Made by a program: the position numbers and the translations under genes. This document shows positions 26,056 through 35,407 of a stretch of 64,000 bases of DNA, one piece after another (position 1 is the stretch's first letter; each line of letters begins with the position of its first letter). Location: positions 1-64,000 of the forward strand of contig JAEPON010000019.1 in the NCBI GenBank assembly GCA_017642895.1, written 5' to 3'. A model generated the notes under the pieces. The model was not told the origin of the DNA. It made no database searches and was given only the letters and a program-made list of their open reading frames with translations. The stretch is from Roseitalea sp. GTDB lineage: Bacteria > Pseudomonadota > Alphaproteobacteria > Rhizobiales > Rhizobiaceae.

Positions 26056-27273
26056 TTACCGGTGGGCGCTCAGCGACACGACATTGTGCAGATTGGTGTC
26101 GGCGCTCGCCAGAAACCGCTTGATGTTGCGGGCGGCCTGCCGGATTCGGTGCTCGTTTTCAACCAGCGCGATGCGGACATGGTCGTCGCCATGCTCGCCG
26201 AAACCGACACCGGGCGCCACGGCCACATCGGCCTTTTCGATCAGCAGCTTGGAAAATTCGAGCGAGCCCAGGTCGCGGAACTTTTCGGGCACCGGCGCCC
26301 AGGCAAACATGGTCGCTTCCGGCGCCGGCACGTCAAAGCCGGCCTTGCCGAAACTGTCGACCAGCACGTCGCGGCGCTTGCGATAGGTGTCGCGCACGTC
26401 GGCGATGTCGGATCCGTCCCCATTGAGCGCGGCGGTCGCCGCCACCTGGATCGGCGTGAACGCACCATAGTCGAGATAGGACTTGACCCTGGTCAGCGCG
26501 CCGATCAGCCGCTCGTTTCCGACGGCAAACCCCATCCGCCAGCCTGGCATTGAAAAGGTCTTGGACATGGAGGTGAATTCGACGGCGACATCCATGGCGC
26601 CGGGCACTTCAAGGACGGAAGGCGGCGGCGCATCGCCGAAATAGATCTCCGAATAGGCAAGATCGGACAGGATGATCAGATCGTGCTTGCGGGCGAACGC
26701 GACGACGTCGCGGTAAAAATCGAGCGTCGCGGTCAGCGCCGTGGGATTGGAGGGATAGTTGAGGATCACCGCCAGGGGCTTGGGGATCGAATGGCGAACC
26801 GCGCGATCCAGCGCCTTCATGAAGCCGTCATCGGGCGTGGCCTGCATCGAGCGGATCACGCCGCCGGACATGATGAAGCCGAAGGCGTGGATCGGATAGG
26901 TCGGGTCCGGACACAGCACCACATCGCCCGGCGCGGTGATCGCCTGGGCCATGTTGGCGAAACCTTCCTTGGAGCCGAGCGTCGCCACCACCTGGGTCTC
27001 GGGATCGAGTTTCACCCCGAAACGGCGCGCATAATAGGCCGCTTGGGCCTTGCGCAAGCCGGGAATGCCCTTGGATGAGGAATAGCGGTGGGTGCGCGGG
27101 TCGCGGACCGTGTCGCACAATTTGTCGACGATCGATTGCGGCGTCGGCAGGTCCGGATTGCCCATGCCCAGATCGATGATATCACGGCCGGCGGCGCGGG
27201 CGGTGGCCTTGAGCCGGTTGACCTGCTCGAAAACGTAGGGGGGCAGACGCTTTGTCTTGTGAAATTCTTCCAT
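26056..27273 (-). CDS. PLP aminotransferase (LL-DAP aminotransferase / AlaC-like)
   Basis: A 405-residue fold-type I aminotransferase. The PLP lysine is in SMSKTFSMPGWRMGFAVG, and the GMGNPDLPTPQ segment and YPSNPTA motif are typical. In alphaproteobacteria this subgroup is annotated as an alanine/glutamate transaminase or as LL-diaminopimelate aminotransferase; its position next to homoserine dehydrogenase fits aspartate-family metabolism but does not decide. The open frame continues 60 codons upstream without similarity, so MEEFHKTKRL is taken as the start. Confidence 0.9.
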   Translation of the reverse strand: MEEFHKTKRLPPYVFEQVNRLKATARAAGRDIIDLGMGNPDLPTPQSIVDKLCDTVRDPRTHRYSSSKGIPGLRKAQAAYYARRFGVKLDPETQVVATLGSKEGFANMAQAITAPGDVVLCPDPTYPIHAFGFIMSGGVIRSMQATPDDGFMKALDRAVRHSIPKPLAVILNYPSNPTALTATLDFYRDVVAFARKHDLIILSDLAYSEIYFGDAPPPSVLEVPGAMDVAVEFTSMSKTFSMPGWRMGFAVGNERLIGALTRVKSYLDYGAFTPIQVAATAALNGDGSDIADVRDTYRKRRDVLVDSFGKAGFDVPAPEATMFAWAPVPEKFRDLGSLEFSKLLIEKADVAVAPGVGFGEHGDDHVRIALVENEHRIRQAARNIKRFLASADTNLHNVVSLSAHR

Positions 27274-27340
27274 GGCCGGGCTCTCGTCGGGATATCGGGC
27301 GCTATAGCCCGCAAACTGGCAAAAAGCGAGGGCGGAGCGC

Positions 27341-27793
27341 TCAGGGTTCGCCTTCGATACGGCGCAGCACCTCGTCGGAATGGGTGGCGGCGAGCCGTTG
27401 CAGTTCGGCCAGTCGGGCCTGACTGTCTTCCGTCGGCACGCGTCCGGCATCAAGTTCGGCCTGCAGCGCCTGCATTTCGGCCATCATCGCCGCCCGCTCT
27501 GCCTCCGTTATCTGGTTAGGCGCGGGCGCCGGCTCATTGTTCACGTTCGGAAACACACCGCGGTCGACCGGCCCGCCCGAGGACGCCACGGGCACCAGTG
27601 GCTGTTGGGCCGCTGGTATGGACGGGTCCGGCAGCGGATCGACTGCGGTTGTTGCCGCCGGCTGTCCGATGCCCGAGAATGCGGTGTCGATCGTCGATGT
27701 CGATGTGCATCCGGCGAGCGCCAGGGCCACCGGCAGCAACCGGGCCAGGCCCCGGCGCACGGCAAGCGGCGTTTTCGTCGTGACATCAGACAA
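27341..27793 (-). CDS. Hypothetical lipoprotein
   Basis: A 150-residue protein with a basic N-terminus, a hydrophobic core and a lipobox LALAGC around residue 29, followed by a Pro/Ala-rich linker and a C-terminal helical part (about 92-150) rich in Ala, Glu and Leu. It should be a lipid-anchored envelope protein. I recognise no domain. It is divergent from phaC and upstream of the aminotransferase in the same direction. Confidence 0.7.
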   Translation of the reverse strand: MSDVTTKTPLAVRRGLARLLPVALALAGCTSTSTIDTAFSGIGQPAATTAVDPLPDPSIPAAQQPLVPVASSGGPVDRGVFPNVNNEPAPAPNQITEAERAAMMAEMQALQAELDAGRVPTEDSQARLAELQRLAATHSDEVLRRIEGEP

Positions 27794-27894
27794 AGCGGTT
27801 ACGGCCTTGGTTTCGGTTGATCGTCATCTTTGTGCAACGCTAGTATGGCGTCAGCAAGACCGCCGCAAGAAGCGGGCAGGAACAAACGAACGGG

Positions 27895-29751
27895 ATGGAA
27901 ACGATGAGTGCCAAGGCGCGCGACGACGAGGCTGCGCATCAGTCCCAGAAAGGGCTGGAGGCGATCGATGCCTATGTGATCAAGGATCCAGAGGCGTTTG
28001 CGCGCAACCTGGCGCGGATGGTGCAGGCGGCTGGCCATGCCGCCGCCGAATGGGTGGGCCCGCGCGAAAAGGGCGAGGCGCAGGACACGATTTCAGAACC
28101 GGCGGCCGAAATGGCCAAGACCTTCTCCAAGGTGACCGAATACTGGCTGTCCGACCCGCAACGGGCGCTGGAAGCGCAAACCAAGCTTTTTTCGGGCTAT
28201 ATGGACATCTGGGCCAATTCGATCAAACGGATGGGCGATCCGTCGGTCGGCGAAGCGGTCCCGGCCGCACCGCGCGACAAGCGCTTCGCCGATGAGGACT
28301 GGACGGGCAATGCCTTCTTTTCGTTCCTCAAACAGGCCTATCTGGTCACCTCCAAATGGGCGACCGACCTGGTCGATGATGCCGAAGGGCTCGACGAGCA
28401 CACAAGGCACAAGGCGCAATTCTATGTGCGCCAATTCACCAATGCGCTGTCACCGTCCAACTTCATGATCTCCAATCCCGAGGTCTTCAAGGAGACCGTG
28501 GCGACCAATGGCGAGAACCTGGTGCGCGGCATGGAACTGCTCGCCGAGGACCTCAAGACCGGCAAGGGCGAGGTGCGCATTCGCCAGGCGGACTATTCCA
28601 AGTTCGAGATCGGCAAGAACATCGCCACGACGCCCGGCAAGGTCGTCGCGCGCAACGATCTCGTCGAAATCATCCAGTATGAGCCGACCACCGACACGGT
28701 GCTCAAGCGGCCGCTTGTGATCTGCCCGCCCTGGATCAACAAGTTCTACATTCTGGACCTGAACCCGGACAAGAGCTTCATCAAATGGGCGGTCGACCAG
28801 GGTCACACGGTGTTCGTCATCTCCTGGGCCAATCCGGACGAGCGCCACGCGCAGATGGATTGGGACGACTATATCCGGCAGGGCCTGTTCTTCGCGCTCG
28901 ACACGGTGGAAAAGGCAACCGGCGAAGAAGAGGTCAACGCGATCGGCTATTGCGTCGGCGGCACGCTTTTGTCGGCGGCGCTGGCGCTGATGGCACGCGA
29001 GGGCGACACGCGCATCGCCACGGCGACATTGTTCACCACCCAGGTCGATTTCGTCCATGCGGGCGACCTGAAGGTCTTTGTCGATGAGGAGCAACTGGGC
29101 ATTCTTGAAGCGCGCATGAAGGAGACCGGATATCTCGACGGCTCGAAGATGGCGACCGCCTTCAACATGCTGCGTTCGGGCGATCTGATCTGGCCCTATG
29201 TCATCAACAATTACATGAAGGGCAAGGATCCCCTGCCCTTCGATCTGCTCTACTGGAACGCCGATTCGACGCGGATGGCCTGCGCCAACCACATTTTCTA
29301 CCTGCGCAACTGCTACCTCGAAAACAATCTCGCCCGTGGCCAGATGCGGCTTGGCGGCGCGCCGGTCAATCTCGGCGATATCACGCTGCCGATCTACAAT
29401 CTGGCGACGCGCGAGGACCATATCGCGCCCGCCCTTTCTGTGTTCGAGGGTTCCAAACTGTTCGGCGGCGATGTGACCTATGTGATGGGCGGCTCCGGGC
29501 ACATCGCCGGCGTCGTCAACCCGCCCCATCGCGGCAAATACCAGTTCTGGACGGGCGCCACGGTCGAAGGCACATTCGACCAGTGGATCGAAAAGGCCAA
29601 CATGACCGAAGGGTCGTGGTGGCCGCACTGGCATGACTGGATTGCAAGCCACGACGATGCCGAAATCTCCGCGCGGACCAAGCTGGGCATCGGCGGCAAG
29701 AAGAAGCTGCTGGGCGATGCGCCGGGCGACTATGTCAAGGTGCGGGCGTGA
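27895..29751 (+). CDS. phaC: Class I poly(R)-hydroxyalkanoate synthase
   Basis: A 618-residue PHA polymerase that joins (R)-3-hydroxyacyl-CoA into polyester granules. The lipase-box variant GYCVGG contains the catalytic cysteine C353; the late histidine and aspartate lie in REDHIAP and in GGSGHIAGVVNPP. The N-terminal region of about 200 residues is the usual PhaC_N domain. The length is typical of class I. No phaAB or phasin genes are next to it. Two in-frame ATGs (27895 and 27904) are possible starts. Confidence 0.95.
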   Translation: METMSAKARDDEAAHQSQKGLEAIDAYVIKDPEAFARNLARMVQAAGHAAAEWVGPREKGEAQDTISEPAAEMAKTFSKVTEYWLSDPQRALEAQTKLFSGYMDIWANSIKRMGDPSVGEAVPAAPRDKRFADEDWTGNAFFSFLKQAYLVTSKWATDLVDDAEGLDEHTRHKAQFYVRQFTNALSPSNFMISNPEVFKETVATNGENLVRGMELLAEDLKTGKGEVRIRQADYSKFEIGKNIATTPGKVVARNDLVEIIQYEPTTDTVLKRPLVICPPWINKFYILDLNPDKSFIKWAVDQGHTVFVISWANPDERHAQMDWDDYIRQGLFFALDTVEKATGEEEVNAIGYCVGGTLLSAALALMAREGDTRIATATLFTTQVDFVHAGDLKVFVDEEQLGILEARMKETGYLDGSKMATAFNMLRSGDLIWPYVINNYMKGKDPLPFDLLYWNADSTRMACANHIFYLRNCYLENNLARGQMRLGGAPVNLGDITLPIYNLATREDHIAPALSVFEGSKLFGGDVTYVMGGSGHIAGVVNPPHRGKYQFWTGATVEGTFDQWIEKANMTEGSWWPHWHDWIASHDDAEISARTKLGIGGKKKLLGDAPGDYVKVRA

Positions 29752-29776
29752 CGCCTGTCGGCCCTGAACGTCTCGG

Positions 29777-30496
29777 ATGATTTTCGACCCGCCGCTCATC
29801 GAGGCGCGGCTGATCCGCCGCTACAAGCGCTTCCTGGCCGATGTGACGCTGGCAGACAGGACCGGGATCACGGTTTCGGTGCCCAACACCGGGTCGATGA
29901 TGGGACTGACGGCCCCCGGCTCCCGGGTTTTCCTGTCGCGCTCGGACGATCCCAAGCGCAAATATGCCCATCGGCTGGAGATTGTCGAAGCGGACAAGAC
30001 GCTGGTCGGCATCAACACCGGCCTGCCGAACCGGTTGACCGAGGAAGCCATCGCCGCCGGCCTGATCGGGGATTTGAACAGCTACGAAACGCTCCGGCGC
30101 GAGCAGAAATACGGCCAGAATTCGCGCATCGACATTCTGCTGGACGATCCGGCGCGCGGGCGCGCCTATGTCGAGGTCAAGAACGTGCATTTGCGGCGTG
30201 TGCCCGGGTTGGCCGAGTTCCCGGACACGCGGACCACACGCGGCGCCAAGCATCTGCGCGAACTGGGCGATATGGCCGACCAGGGCCACCGCGCGGTCAT
30301 GGTGTTCCTGATCCAGCGCGCGGATTGCGAAACCTTCCGCCTGTGCCGCGATCTTGATCCCGATTATGCGCGCGAATTCGACCGGGCGATCGCCCGCGGG
30401 GTTGAAGCCTTTGCGGTTCGGTGCCACATCTCGCAGACGGCCATCGCGCCGGAGCGGCCGATCGCCATCGACGAAGCCGCCCTGCGCGCCGCCTGA
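29777..30496 (+). CDS. sfsA: SfsA family DNA/RNA nuclease
   Basis: A 239-residue member of the SfsA family, first described as a sugar-fermentation stimulator and later viewed as a nuclease-fold protein. Family blocks: RYKRFLADV, the CPNTGSM-like PNTGSMMG, the RYGQNSRIDILL-type segment with acidic residues, YVEVKNVHLR, and the late RADCETFR. It begins 26 bases after phaC and precedes map and radC on the same strand, so all may be cotranscribed. Confidence 0.92.
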   Translation: MIFDPPLIEARLIRRYKRFLADVTLADRTGITVSVPNTGSMMGLTAPGSRVFLSRSDDPKRKYAHRLEIVEADKTLVGINTGLPNRLTEEAIAAGLIGDLNSYETLRREQKYGQNSRIDILLDDPARGRAYVEVKNVHLRRVPGLAEFPDTRTTRGAKHLRELGDMADQGHRAVMVFLIQRADCETFRLCRDLDPDYAREFDRAIARGVEAFAVRCHISQTAIAPERPIAIDEAALRAA

Positions 30497-30522
30497 CCGG
30501 AAACCATTCAGCGGACCAGACC

Positions 30523-31356
30523 ATGGTGACCTATCTCGACGCAGCCATCGCCCCGGTGAAGAACACCGGCCAGATCCGCCTGCACGGCAAGGCCGGGTTC
30601 AAGGGCATGCGCAAGGCCGGTGCGCTGGTCGCAAAGGCGCTCGACGAGGTCGCCGCGCTGGTCGAACCCGGCACGACGACCGCGGCGATCGACAGGTTCC
30701 TGTTCGAATTCGGCATGGATCATGACGCGGTGCCCGCGACACTCAACTATCGCGGCTACACCAAATCGTCCTGCACCTCGATCAACCATGTCGTCTGCCA
30801 CGGCATTCCCAACGACAAGCCGCTGCGCAATGGCGACATCGTCAATATCGACGTGACCTATGTGCTGGACGGCTGGCATGGCGATTCCTCGCGCATGTAC
30901 CCCGTCGGCCAGCCCAAGCGGGCCGCCGAGCGGCTGATGGACGTCACCCATGAATGCCTGATGCGCGGCATCGATGCGGTCAGGCCCGGCGCGCGGATGG
31001 GCGCCATCGGCGCGGCGATCCAGGCCCATGCGGAGGCCGAGCGCTGCTCAGTCGTGCGTGACTTTTGCGGCCATGGCATCGGCCAGCTTTTCCATGACGC
31101 GCCGAACGTGCTGCACTATGGCCGTGCCGACGAAGGCGCGGAGATCAGGGCGGGCATGATCTTCACCATCGAACCGATGATCAATCTGGGCCGCGCCCAT
31201 GTGAAGGTGCTGTCCGACGGCTGGACGGCGGTGACCCGCGACCGCTCGCTGTCGGCGCAATATGAGCACACCATCGGCGTGACGGAAGATGGATGCGAGA
31301 TCTTCACCCTGTCGCCCGGCGGGCTGCACCGCCCCGGCCTGCCCATTGCGCGGTAG
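30523..31356 (+). CDS. map: Type I methionine aminopeptidase
   Basis: A 277-residue enzyme that removes the initiator methionine from nascent proteins. The dinuclear metal site is visible: DVTYVLDGWHGDSSRM (two Asp), the GHGIGQLFHDAPNV His, the FTIEPM Glu and the later Glu in QYEHTIGVTEDG. The start MVTYLDAAIAP is the plausible one; the open frame upstream overlaps sfsA. Normal length and order. Confidence 0.96.
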   Translation: MVTYLDAAIAPVKNTGQIRLHGKAGFKGMRKAGALVAKALDEVAALVEPGTTTAAIDRFLFEFGMDHDAVPATLNYRGYTKSSCTSINHVVCHGIPNDKPLRNGDIVNIDVTYVLDGWHGDSSRMYPVGQPKRAAERLMDVTHECLMRGIDAVRPGARMGAIGAAIQAHAEAERCSVVRDFCGHGIGQLFHDAPNVLHYGRADEGAEIRAGMIFTIEPMINLGRAHVKVLSDGWTAVTRDRSLSAQYEHTIGVTEDGCEIFTLSPGGLHRPGLPIAR

Positions 31357-31359
31357 ACG

Positions 31360-32133
31360 ATGACCGACGAGGGCGACGAGCAAGACGAGCGCGCCGCCTT
31401 CTTGCGGGAAATCCGTGACGACACGCCGTTCGCGCCGCGCCAACCCGCCAAGTCCCCGGCGCCCTCGCCCCATGCCGGCCATCGCCAGCGGCTCAAGACG
31501 CGCTTTGCCAAGGCCGGTGCCGATGCGCTGGCCGACTATGAGCTTCTGGAACTGTTGCTGTACCGCTCGATACCCCGCCGCGACACCAAACCCATTGCGA
31601 AAGCGCTGATCGCCCGGTTCGGTTCGTTCGGCGCGGTGCTCGGCGCCGATCCGGCCCGGCTGGCCGAGGTGCCCGGCATGGGCCGGTCGAGTGCGCTCGA
31701 CCTGAAGATCGTCGCCGCATCGGCGCGTCTGATGGTGCGCCAGGGCATCGACGAGCGCACCGTTCTCAACTCATGGCAGGCGGTGATCGACTATTGCACG
31801 GCGGCGATGGCCCATGAGAGCCGCGAGCAGTTCCGCGTTCTCTATCTCGACAAGAAGAACGGGCTGATCGCCGACGAGGTGCAGCAGACCGGCACGGTGG
31901 ACCACACGCCGGTCTATCCGCGCGAAGTGCTGCGCCGCTCGGTCGAGCTGCACGCCACCGCTATCATCCTGGTCCACAATCATCCCTCGGGCGATCCGAC
32001 GCCCTCGCGCGCCGACATCCAGATGACGCGCAAGATCATCGAGGCGCTGGAGCCGCTGGACATCACCGTCCACGACCATGTGATCATCGGCAAATCCGGC
32101 CATGTCAGCCTCAAGGGACTGGGGCTGGTTTGA
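31360..32133 (+). CDS. radC: RadC family JAB-domain protein
   Basis: A 257-residue protein with an N-terminal helix-hairpin-helix-like part and a C-terminal JAB1/MPN metalloprotease fold. The metal motif is VHNHPSGDPTPSRAD, with the upstream Glu in the preceding strand. The historical link to DNA repair is disputed and the biochemical role is unknown. It begins three bases after map and overlaps the 3' end of a minus-strand hypothetical gene. Confidence 0.93.
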   Translation: MTDEGDEQDERAAFLREIRDDTPFAPRQPAKSPAPSPHAGHRQRLKTRFAKAGADALADYELLELLLYRSIPRRDTKPIAKALIARFGSFGAVLGADPARLAEVPGMGRSSALDLKIVAASARLMVRQGIDERTVLNSWQAVIDYCTAAMAHESREQFRVLYLDKKNGLIADEVQQTGTVDHTPVYPREVLRRSVELHATAIILVHNHPSGDPTPSRADIQMTRKIIEALEPLDITVHDHVIIGKSGHVSLKGLGLV

Positions 32134-32584
32134 GCCAGGCCGCCCTGCGTGCCGCCGTTTCATGGTCTCTCTGATCAATGAACCTCTTTGCGCGGGGCAT
32201 GGGGTCACCCCAATACTGGTCCGGCCCCAGCATCTTGCGGTCGTTCAGTGCCACCTTGTCGAGCAAGTCATAGTCGACAGGCTCAACTGATGCGTTCCAA
32301 CCGGGGCAGCGCCCTGACCAGCCTTTCCAGTGATGTGCCAGCAGCCGACTGCGCGACGAGTAGCCGTGATAGTCGAAGGCGATCCGGCCGTTGGTCACAT
32401 AGACGTGATTGCCCGAGAAGCCATCTTCCGGCGTGATTTTTTCGGCGTGAAACCCCGGGAGCGGCTCCAGCCTCAGGTACATCCCGGCAAGGATATGACA
32501 GGCACCATGTCCGAAGAAAATGCGGTCCGGCAGGTTCCAGCGCCGCTCCGGGTCGTGCTTGATCCCATGCTTGAGGACGTACAT
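32111..32584 (-). CDS. Hypothetical protein (157 aa)
   Basis: A soluble-looking protein rich in His, Trp and Tyr, with segments RIFFGHGACHILAGMYL, VTNGRIAFDYHGYS and HHWKGW. I recognise no family. The open frame continues 49 codons upstream, but that part reads through a dispersed repeat (it gives an RTRGEGNRPKP-type peptide), so I start at MYVLKHGIKHD. It overlaps radC by 23 bases at the 3' end. The clustered His residues could bind metal, which is inference. Confidence 0.55.
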   Translation of the reverse strand: MYVLKHGIKHDPERRWNLPDRIFFGHGACHILAGMYLRLEPLPGFHAEKITPEDGFSGNHVYVTNGRIAFDYHGYSSRSRLLAHHWKGWSGRCPGWNASVEPVDYDLLDKVALNDRKMLGPDQYWGDPMPRAKRFIDQRDHETAARRAAWLKPAPVP

Positions 32585-32664
32585 CTCAGCAGCCTGCCAC
32601 GGGACGCGATTCGCCTGAAGGCCATGCCAGCCTGAAGGGGCTGGCGCCGGTTTAGGCCGGTTTC

Positions 32665-32688
32665 CTTCGCCCCGCGTGCGGGGAGAAG
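32665..32688. repeat. CTTCNCCCCGC hairpin repeat
   Basis: Eleven-base arms with one mismatch and a two-base loop. It is the same dispersed hairpin family as at 6868-6893, followed by GGCGCAGCGAGGGGTCGGAT-type sequence that usually accompanies it. Confidence 0.65.
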
Positions 32689-32830
32689 TTGGCCCCGGGC
32701 GCAGCGAGGGGTCGGATGAGGGGCAGCGCATTCAGTTGCCGCCAGGCGTCCGCCGCACTTCTCGCAAGAGCAGACATGGGCCCCCCACCCAACTGCGGCT
32801 GACGCTCACTGCGTTCGCGAAGCCTTATAT

Positions 32831-32856
32831 CCCTCTCCCCGCCAGCGGGGCGAGGG
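32831..32856. repeat. CCCTCTCCCCGC hairpin repeat
   Basis: Twelve-base arms with one mismatch and a two-base loop, just downstream of pccB. Third member of the hairpin family in this window. It could also act as a processing or termination site after pccB. Confidence 0.6.
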
Positions 32857-32884
32857 TTGCTCACGCCTCAGGATCAGGCAGCCC

Positions 32885-34417
32885 TCACAACGGAATGTTG
32901 TCGTGCTTCTTCCAGGGATTTTCGAGGTCCTTGTTCCGCAACAGCCGCAATGCGCGGGCGATGCGCTTTCGCGTCGAGCGCGGCATGATCACCTCGTCAA
33001 TATAGCCGCGCTCGGCGGCAACGAACGGCGACAGGAACCGGTCCTCATAGGATTGGGTATGCGCGGCGATCTTGTCGGGATCATCGAGATCCTTGCGGTG
33101 AATGATCTCGACGGCCCCCTTGGCGCCCATCACCGCGATCTGCGCCGACGGCCAGGCATAATTGATGTCGCCGCGCAGATGTTTGGACGCCATCACGTCA
33201 TAGGCGCCGCCATAGGCCTTGCGGGTGATCAGCGTGACCTTGGGGACGGTCGCCTCGCCATAGGCGAACAGGAGTTTGGCGCCATGCTTGATCAGCCCGC
33301 CATATTCCTGCGCGGTGCCCGGCAGGAAGCCCGGCACGTCGACGAAAGTGACGATCGGGATCGAAAACGCGTCGCAAAAGCGCACGAAACGCGCCGCCTT
33401 GCGGCTGGCGTCGGAATCGAGCACGCCGGCGAGCACGAGCGGCTGGTTGGCGACAAAGCCCGTCGTGCGCCCCTCGATCCGGCCGAAGCCGGTGACGATG
33501 TTCTTGGCGAAATCCGCCTGGATCTCGTAGAAATCGCCCTCGTCGACCGTCTTTTCGATCAGTTCGGTGATGTCATAGGGTTTGTTGGCATTGTCGGGCA
33601 CGAGCGTGTCGAGCGAGCGGTCCTCGCCGTCCGCCGGCTGGTGGCTTTCCAGTTCAGGCAGGGGCGCGGTGTTGGAGGCCGGCAGGAAGTCGATCAGCCG
33701 GCGCATCTGCAACAGCGCGTCCACATCATTGTCGTAGGCGCCGTCGGCGATCGATGAGCGCGTTGTGTGGACCTTGGCGCCGCCCAGTTCCTCGGCGGTC
33801 ACCGTCTCGTTGGTGACCGTCTTGACGACGTCCGGGCCGGTCACGAACATGTAGGAGCGGTCCCGCACCATGAAGATGAAGTCGGTCATCGCCGGCGAAT
33901 AGACGTCGCCCCCCGCGCACGGCCCCATGATGACGGAAATCTGCGGGATCACGCCCGAGGCCAGCACGTTGCGCTGGAACACTTCGGCATAGCCGCCAAG
34001 CGCGGCCACGCCCTCCTGGATGCGCGCGCCGCCCGCATCGTAAAGCCCGATGATCGGCGCCCGGTTCTTCAGCGCCATGTCCTGGACCTTCATGATCTTC
34101 TGCGCATGGGTTTCGGACAATGAGCCGCCGAACACGGTGAAATCCTTGGCGAAGACGAAGATGGTCCGGCCGTTCACCGTGCCCCAGCCCGTGACCACGC
34201 CATCGCCGGGAATCTTGGTTTCGTCCATGCCGAAATCGGTGCAGCGATGCTCGACGAACATGTCGAACTCCTCGAAACTGCCCTCGTCGAGCAGCACCCG
34301 CAGCCGTTCGCGCGCGGTCAGCTTGCCACGCCCGTGCTGCGCCTCGATCCGCTTTTCTCCGCCGCCCAGCATGGCGACGGCCCGCCGCTGCTCCAGCTCT
34401 TCGATCACGTTTTTCAT
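32885..34417 (-). CDS. pccB: Propionyl-CoA/acyl-CoA carboxylase beta subunit
   Basis: A 510-residue carboxyltransferase subunit with the two crotonase-fold halves. Family blocks: HGRGKLTARERL near the start, YDAGGARIQEG, the MGPCAGGDVYSPA oxyanion region and, in the second half, VDVPGFLPGTAQEYGG and AYGGAYDVM. With the biotin-carrying alpha subunit (59919-61931, 25 kb away) it would convert propionyl-CoA to methylmalonyl-CoA. An upstream in-frame TTG is ignored in favour of ATG 34417. Confidence 0.93.
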   Translation of the reverse strand: MKNVIEELEQRRAVAMLGGGEKRIEAQHGRGKLTARERLRVLLDEGSFEEFDMFVEHRCTDFGMDETKIPGDGVVTGWGTVNGRTIFVFAKDFTVFGGSLSETHAQKIMKVQDMALKNRAPIIGLYDAGGARIQEGVAALGGYAEVFQRNVLASGVIPQISVIMGPCAGGDVYSPAMTDFIFMVRDRSYMFVTGPDVVKTVTNETVTAEELGGAKVHTTRSSIADGAYDNDVDALLQMRRLIDFLPASNTAPLPELESHQPADGEDRSLDTLVPDNANKPYDITELIEKTVDEGDFYEIQADFAKNIVTGFGRIEGRTTGFVANQPLVLAGVLDSDASRKAARFVRFCDAFSIPIVTFVDVPGFLPGTAQEYGGLIKHGAKLLFAYGEATVPKVTLITRKAYGGAYDVMASKHLRGDINYAWPSAQIAVMGAKGAVEIIHRKDLDDPDKIAAHTQSYEDRFLSPFVAAERGYIDEVIMPRSTRKRIARALRLLRNKDLENPWKKHDNIPL

Positions 34418-34489
34418 GAACAATCCCGCCCTTTCGTTATGCAGTCATCGCTAGCAAGCGATCATCCGGCCGCAAAGCCGCCTTTCGGC

Positions 34490-35275
34490 CTATTCGCCCA
34501 GCGCCCGCACCATCCGGGCGGCGGCGTCCATCTCGGTCCCGCGCCTGGCCCGGCGAGCCTTTGCCTCGGCATCCTCGCCCCATTGGGCGATGTTGAAATC
34601 CTCATCGACATGGGCGGCGGTCCAGGCCTCGTCGGCGCTCCACGCGCCGCGCAGCGTGCCAAGCGCAAGGATCGCCGAACCGGTGAGCGTCGTCATCGAA
34701 TGCAGCGCGGCCAGCGCAACGGGATCGGCGATCTGGCGCAGATGCACGCCCATCGCGGCCAGCGTCTCGCGCGGCTGGGCCACATGCATGATGCCTTCGG
34801 CCAGCGCAAAGCGCGATCCGGCCAGCTCTTCGGCCCATGCCAAAGGACCGTCCCATTTCTCGCGCTGGGCGGCGACCAGCGCTTCGGGCTCGCCGGCGCG
34901 GTAGCACACAAGGTCGGTGCCGAAGAAGCGGACAACGTCCTCGAGAACCGCCTGCGGGTCGGCGGCGACGCCATCGATCGCCGTGTTGACCAGCCGGTAG
35001 CAGGGCATCGTCGCCGGATCGATCGTCTCGCCTTGCGCGGCGAACTCGTCGGCGACCAGCCGCGCCGCCGCCGCGGTTGCCAGAACGAGCGGTGCCCTAC
35101 CCGGCGTCTTCGCGGTGCGCCCGTCAAGCTGAACGGCATGGCCATCGCCTTGGGGCGTCACATCGGCGACCTTGTAGAAGCGCTTGGGCAAGGGCGCGCG
35201 CATCGCTTCTTGCGCGGCCTTCATCGGATTTTCCGGGCCTTGCCCGGCTTCGCGGTCGAACAGATGATCGCTCAC
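34490..35275 (-). CDS. ATP12 family F1-ATPase assembly chaperone
   Basis: A 261-residue protein of the ATP12 family, known in mitochondria and alphaproteobacteria as a chaperone for the F1 alpha subunit. Recognisable blocks are FYKVADVTPQGDGHAVQLDGR, KTPGRAPLVLAT and the later FGTDLVCYRA and WDPL-like segments. The GTG start is preceded by GGAG. The open frame extends more than 370 codons upstream, antisense to parE, and that part is not coding. Confidence 0.88.
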   Translation of the reverse strand: MSDHLFDREAGQGPENPMKAAQEAMRAPLPKRFYKVADVTPQGDGHAVQLDGRTAKTPGRAPLVLATAAAARLVADEFAAQGETIDPATMPCYRLVNTAIDGVAADPQAVLEDVVRFFGTDLVCYRAGEPEALVAAQREKWDGPLAWAEELAGSRFALAEGIMHVAQPRETLAAMGVHLRQIADPVALAALHSMTTLTGSAILALGTLRGAWSADEAWTAAHVDEDFNIAQWGEDAEAKARRARRGTEMDAAARMVRALGE

Positions 35276-35407
35276 GGCTCTTGCTCCGTCGTTGCGGCCG
35301 CCCCAGATAGCCTTTCCGGCCCACGCCGCACAAGCGCGCACCGCATTTCGCGCCGCCGTGCCGGCTGTGCCATAGTGCCGCCTGATTCGGGGCCTCATCG
35401 AGCAGTC

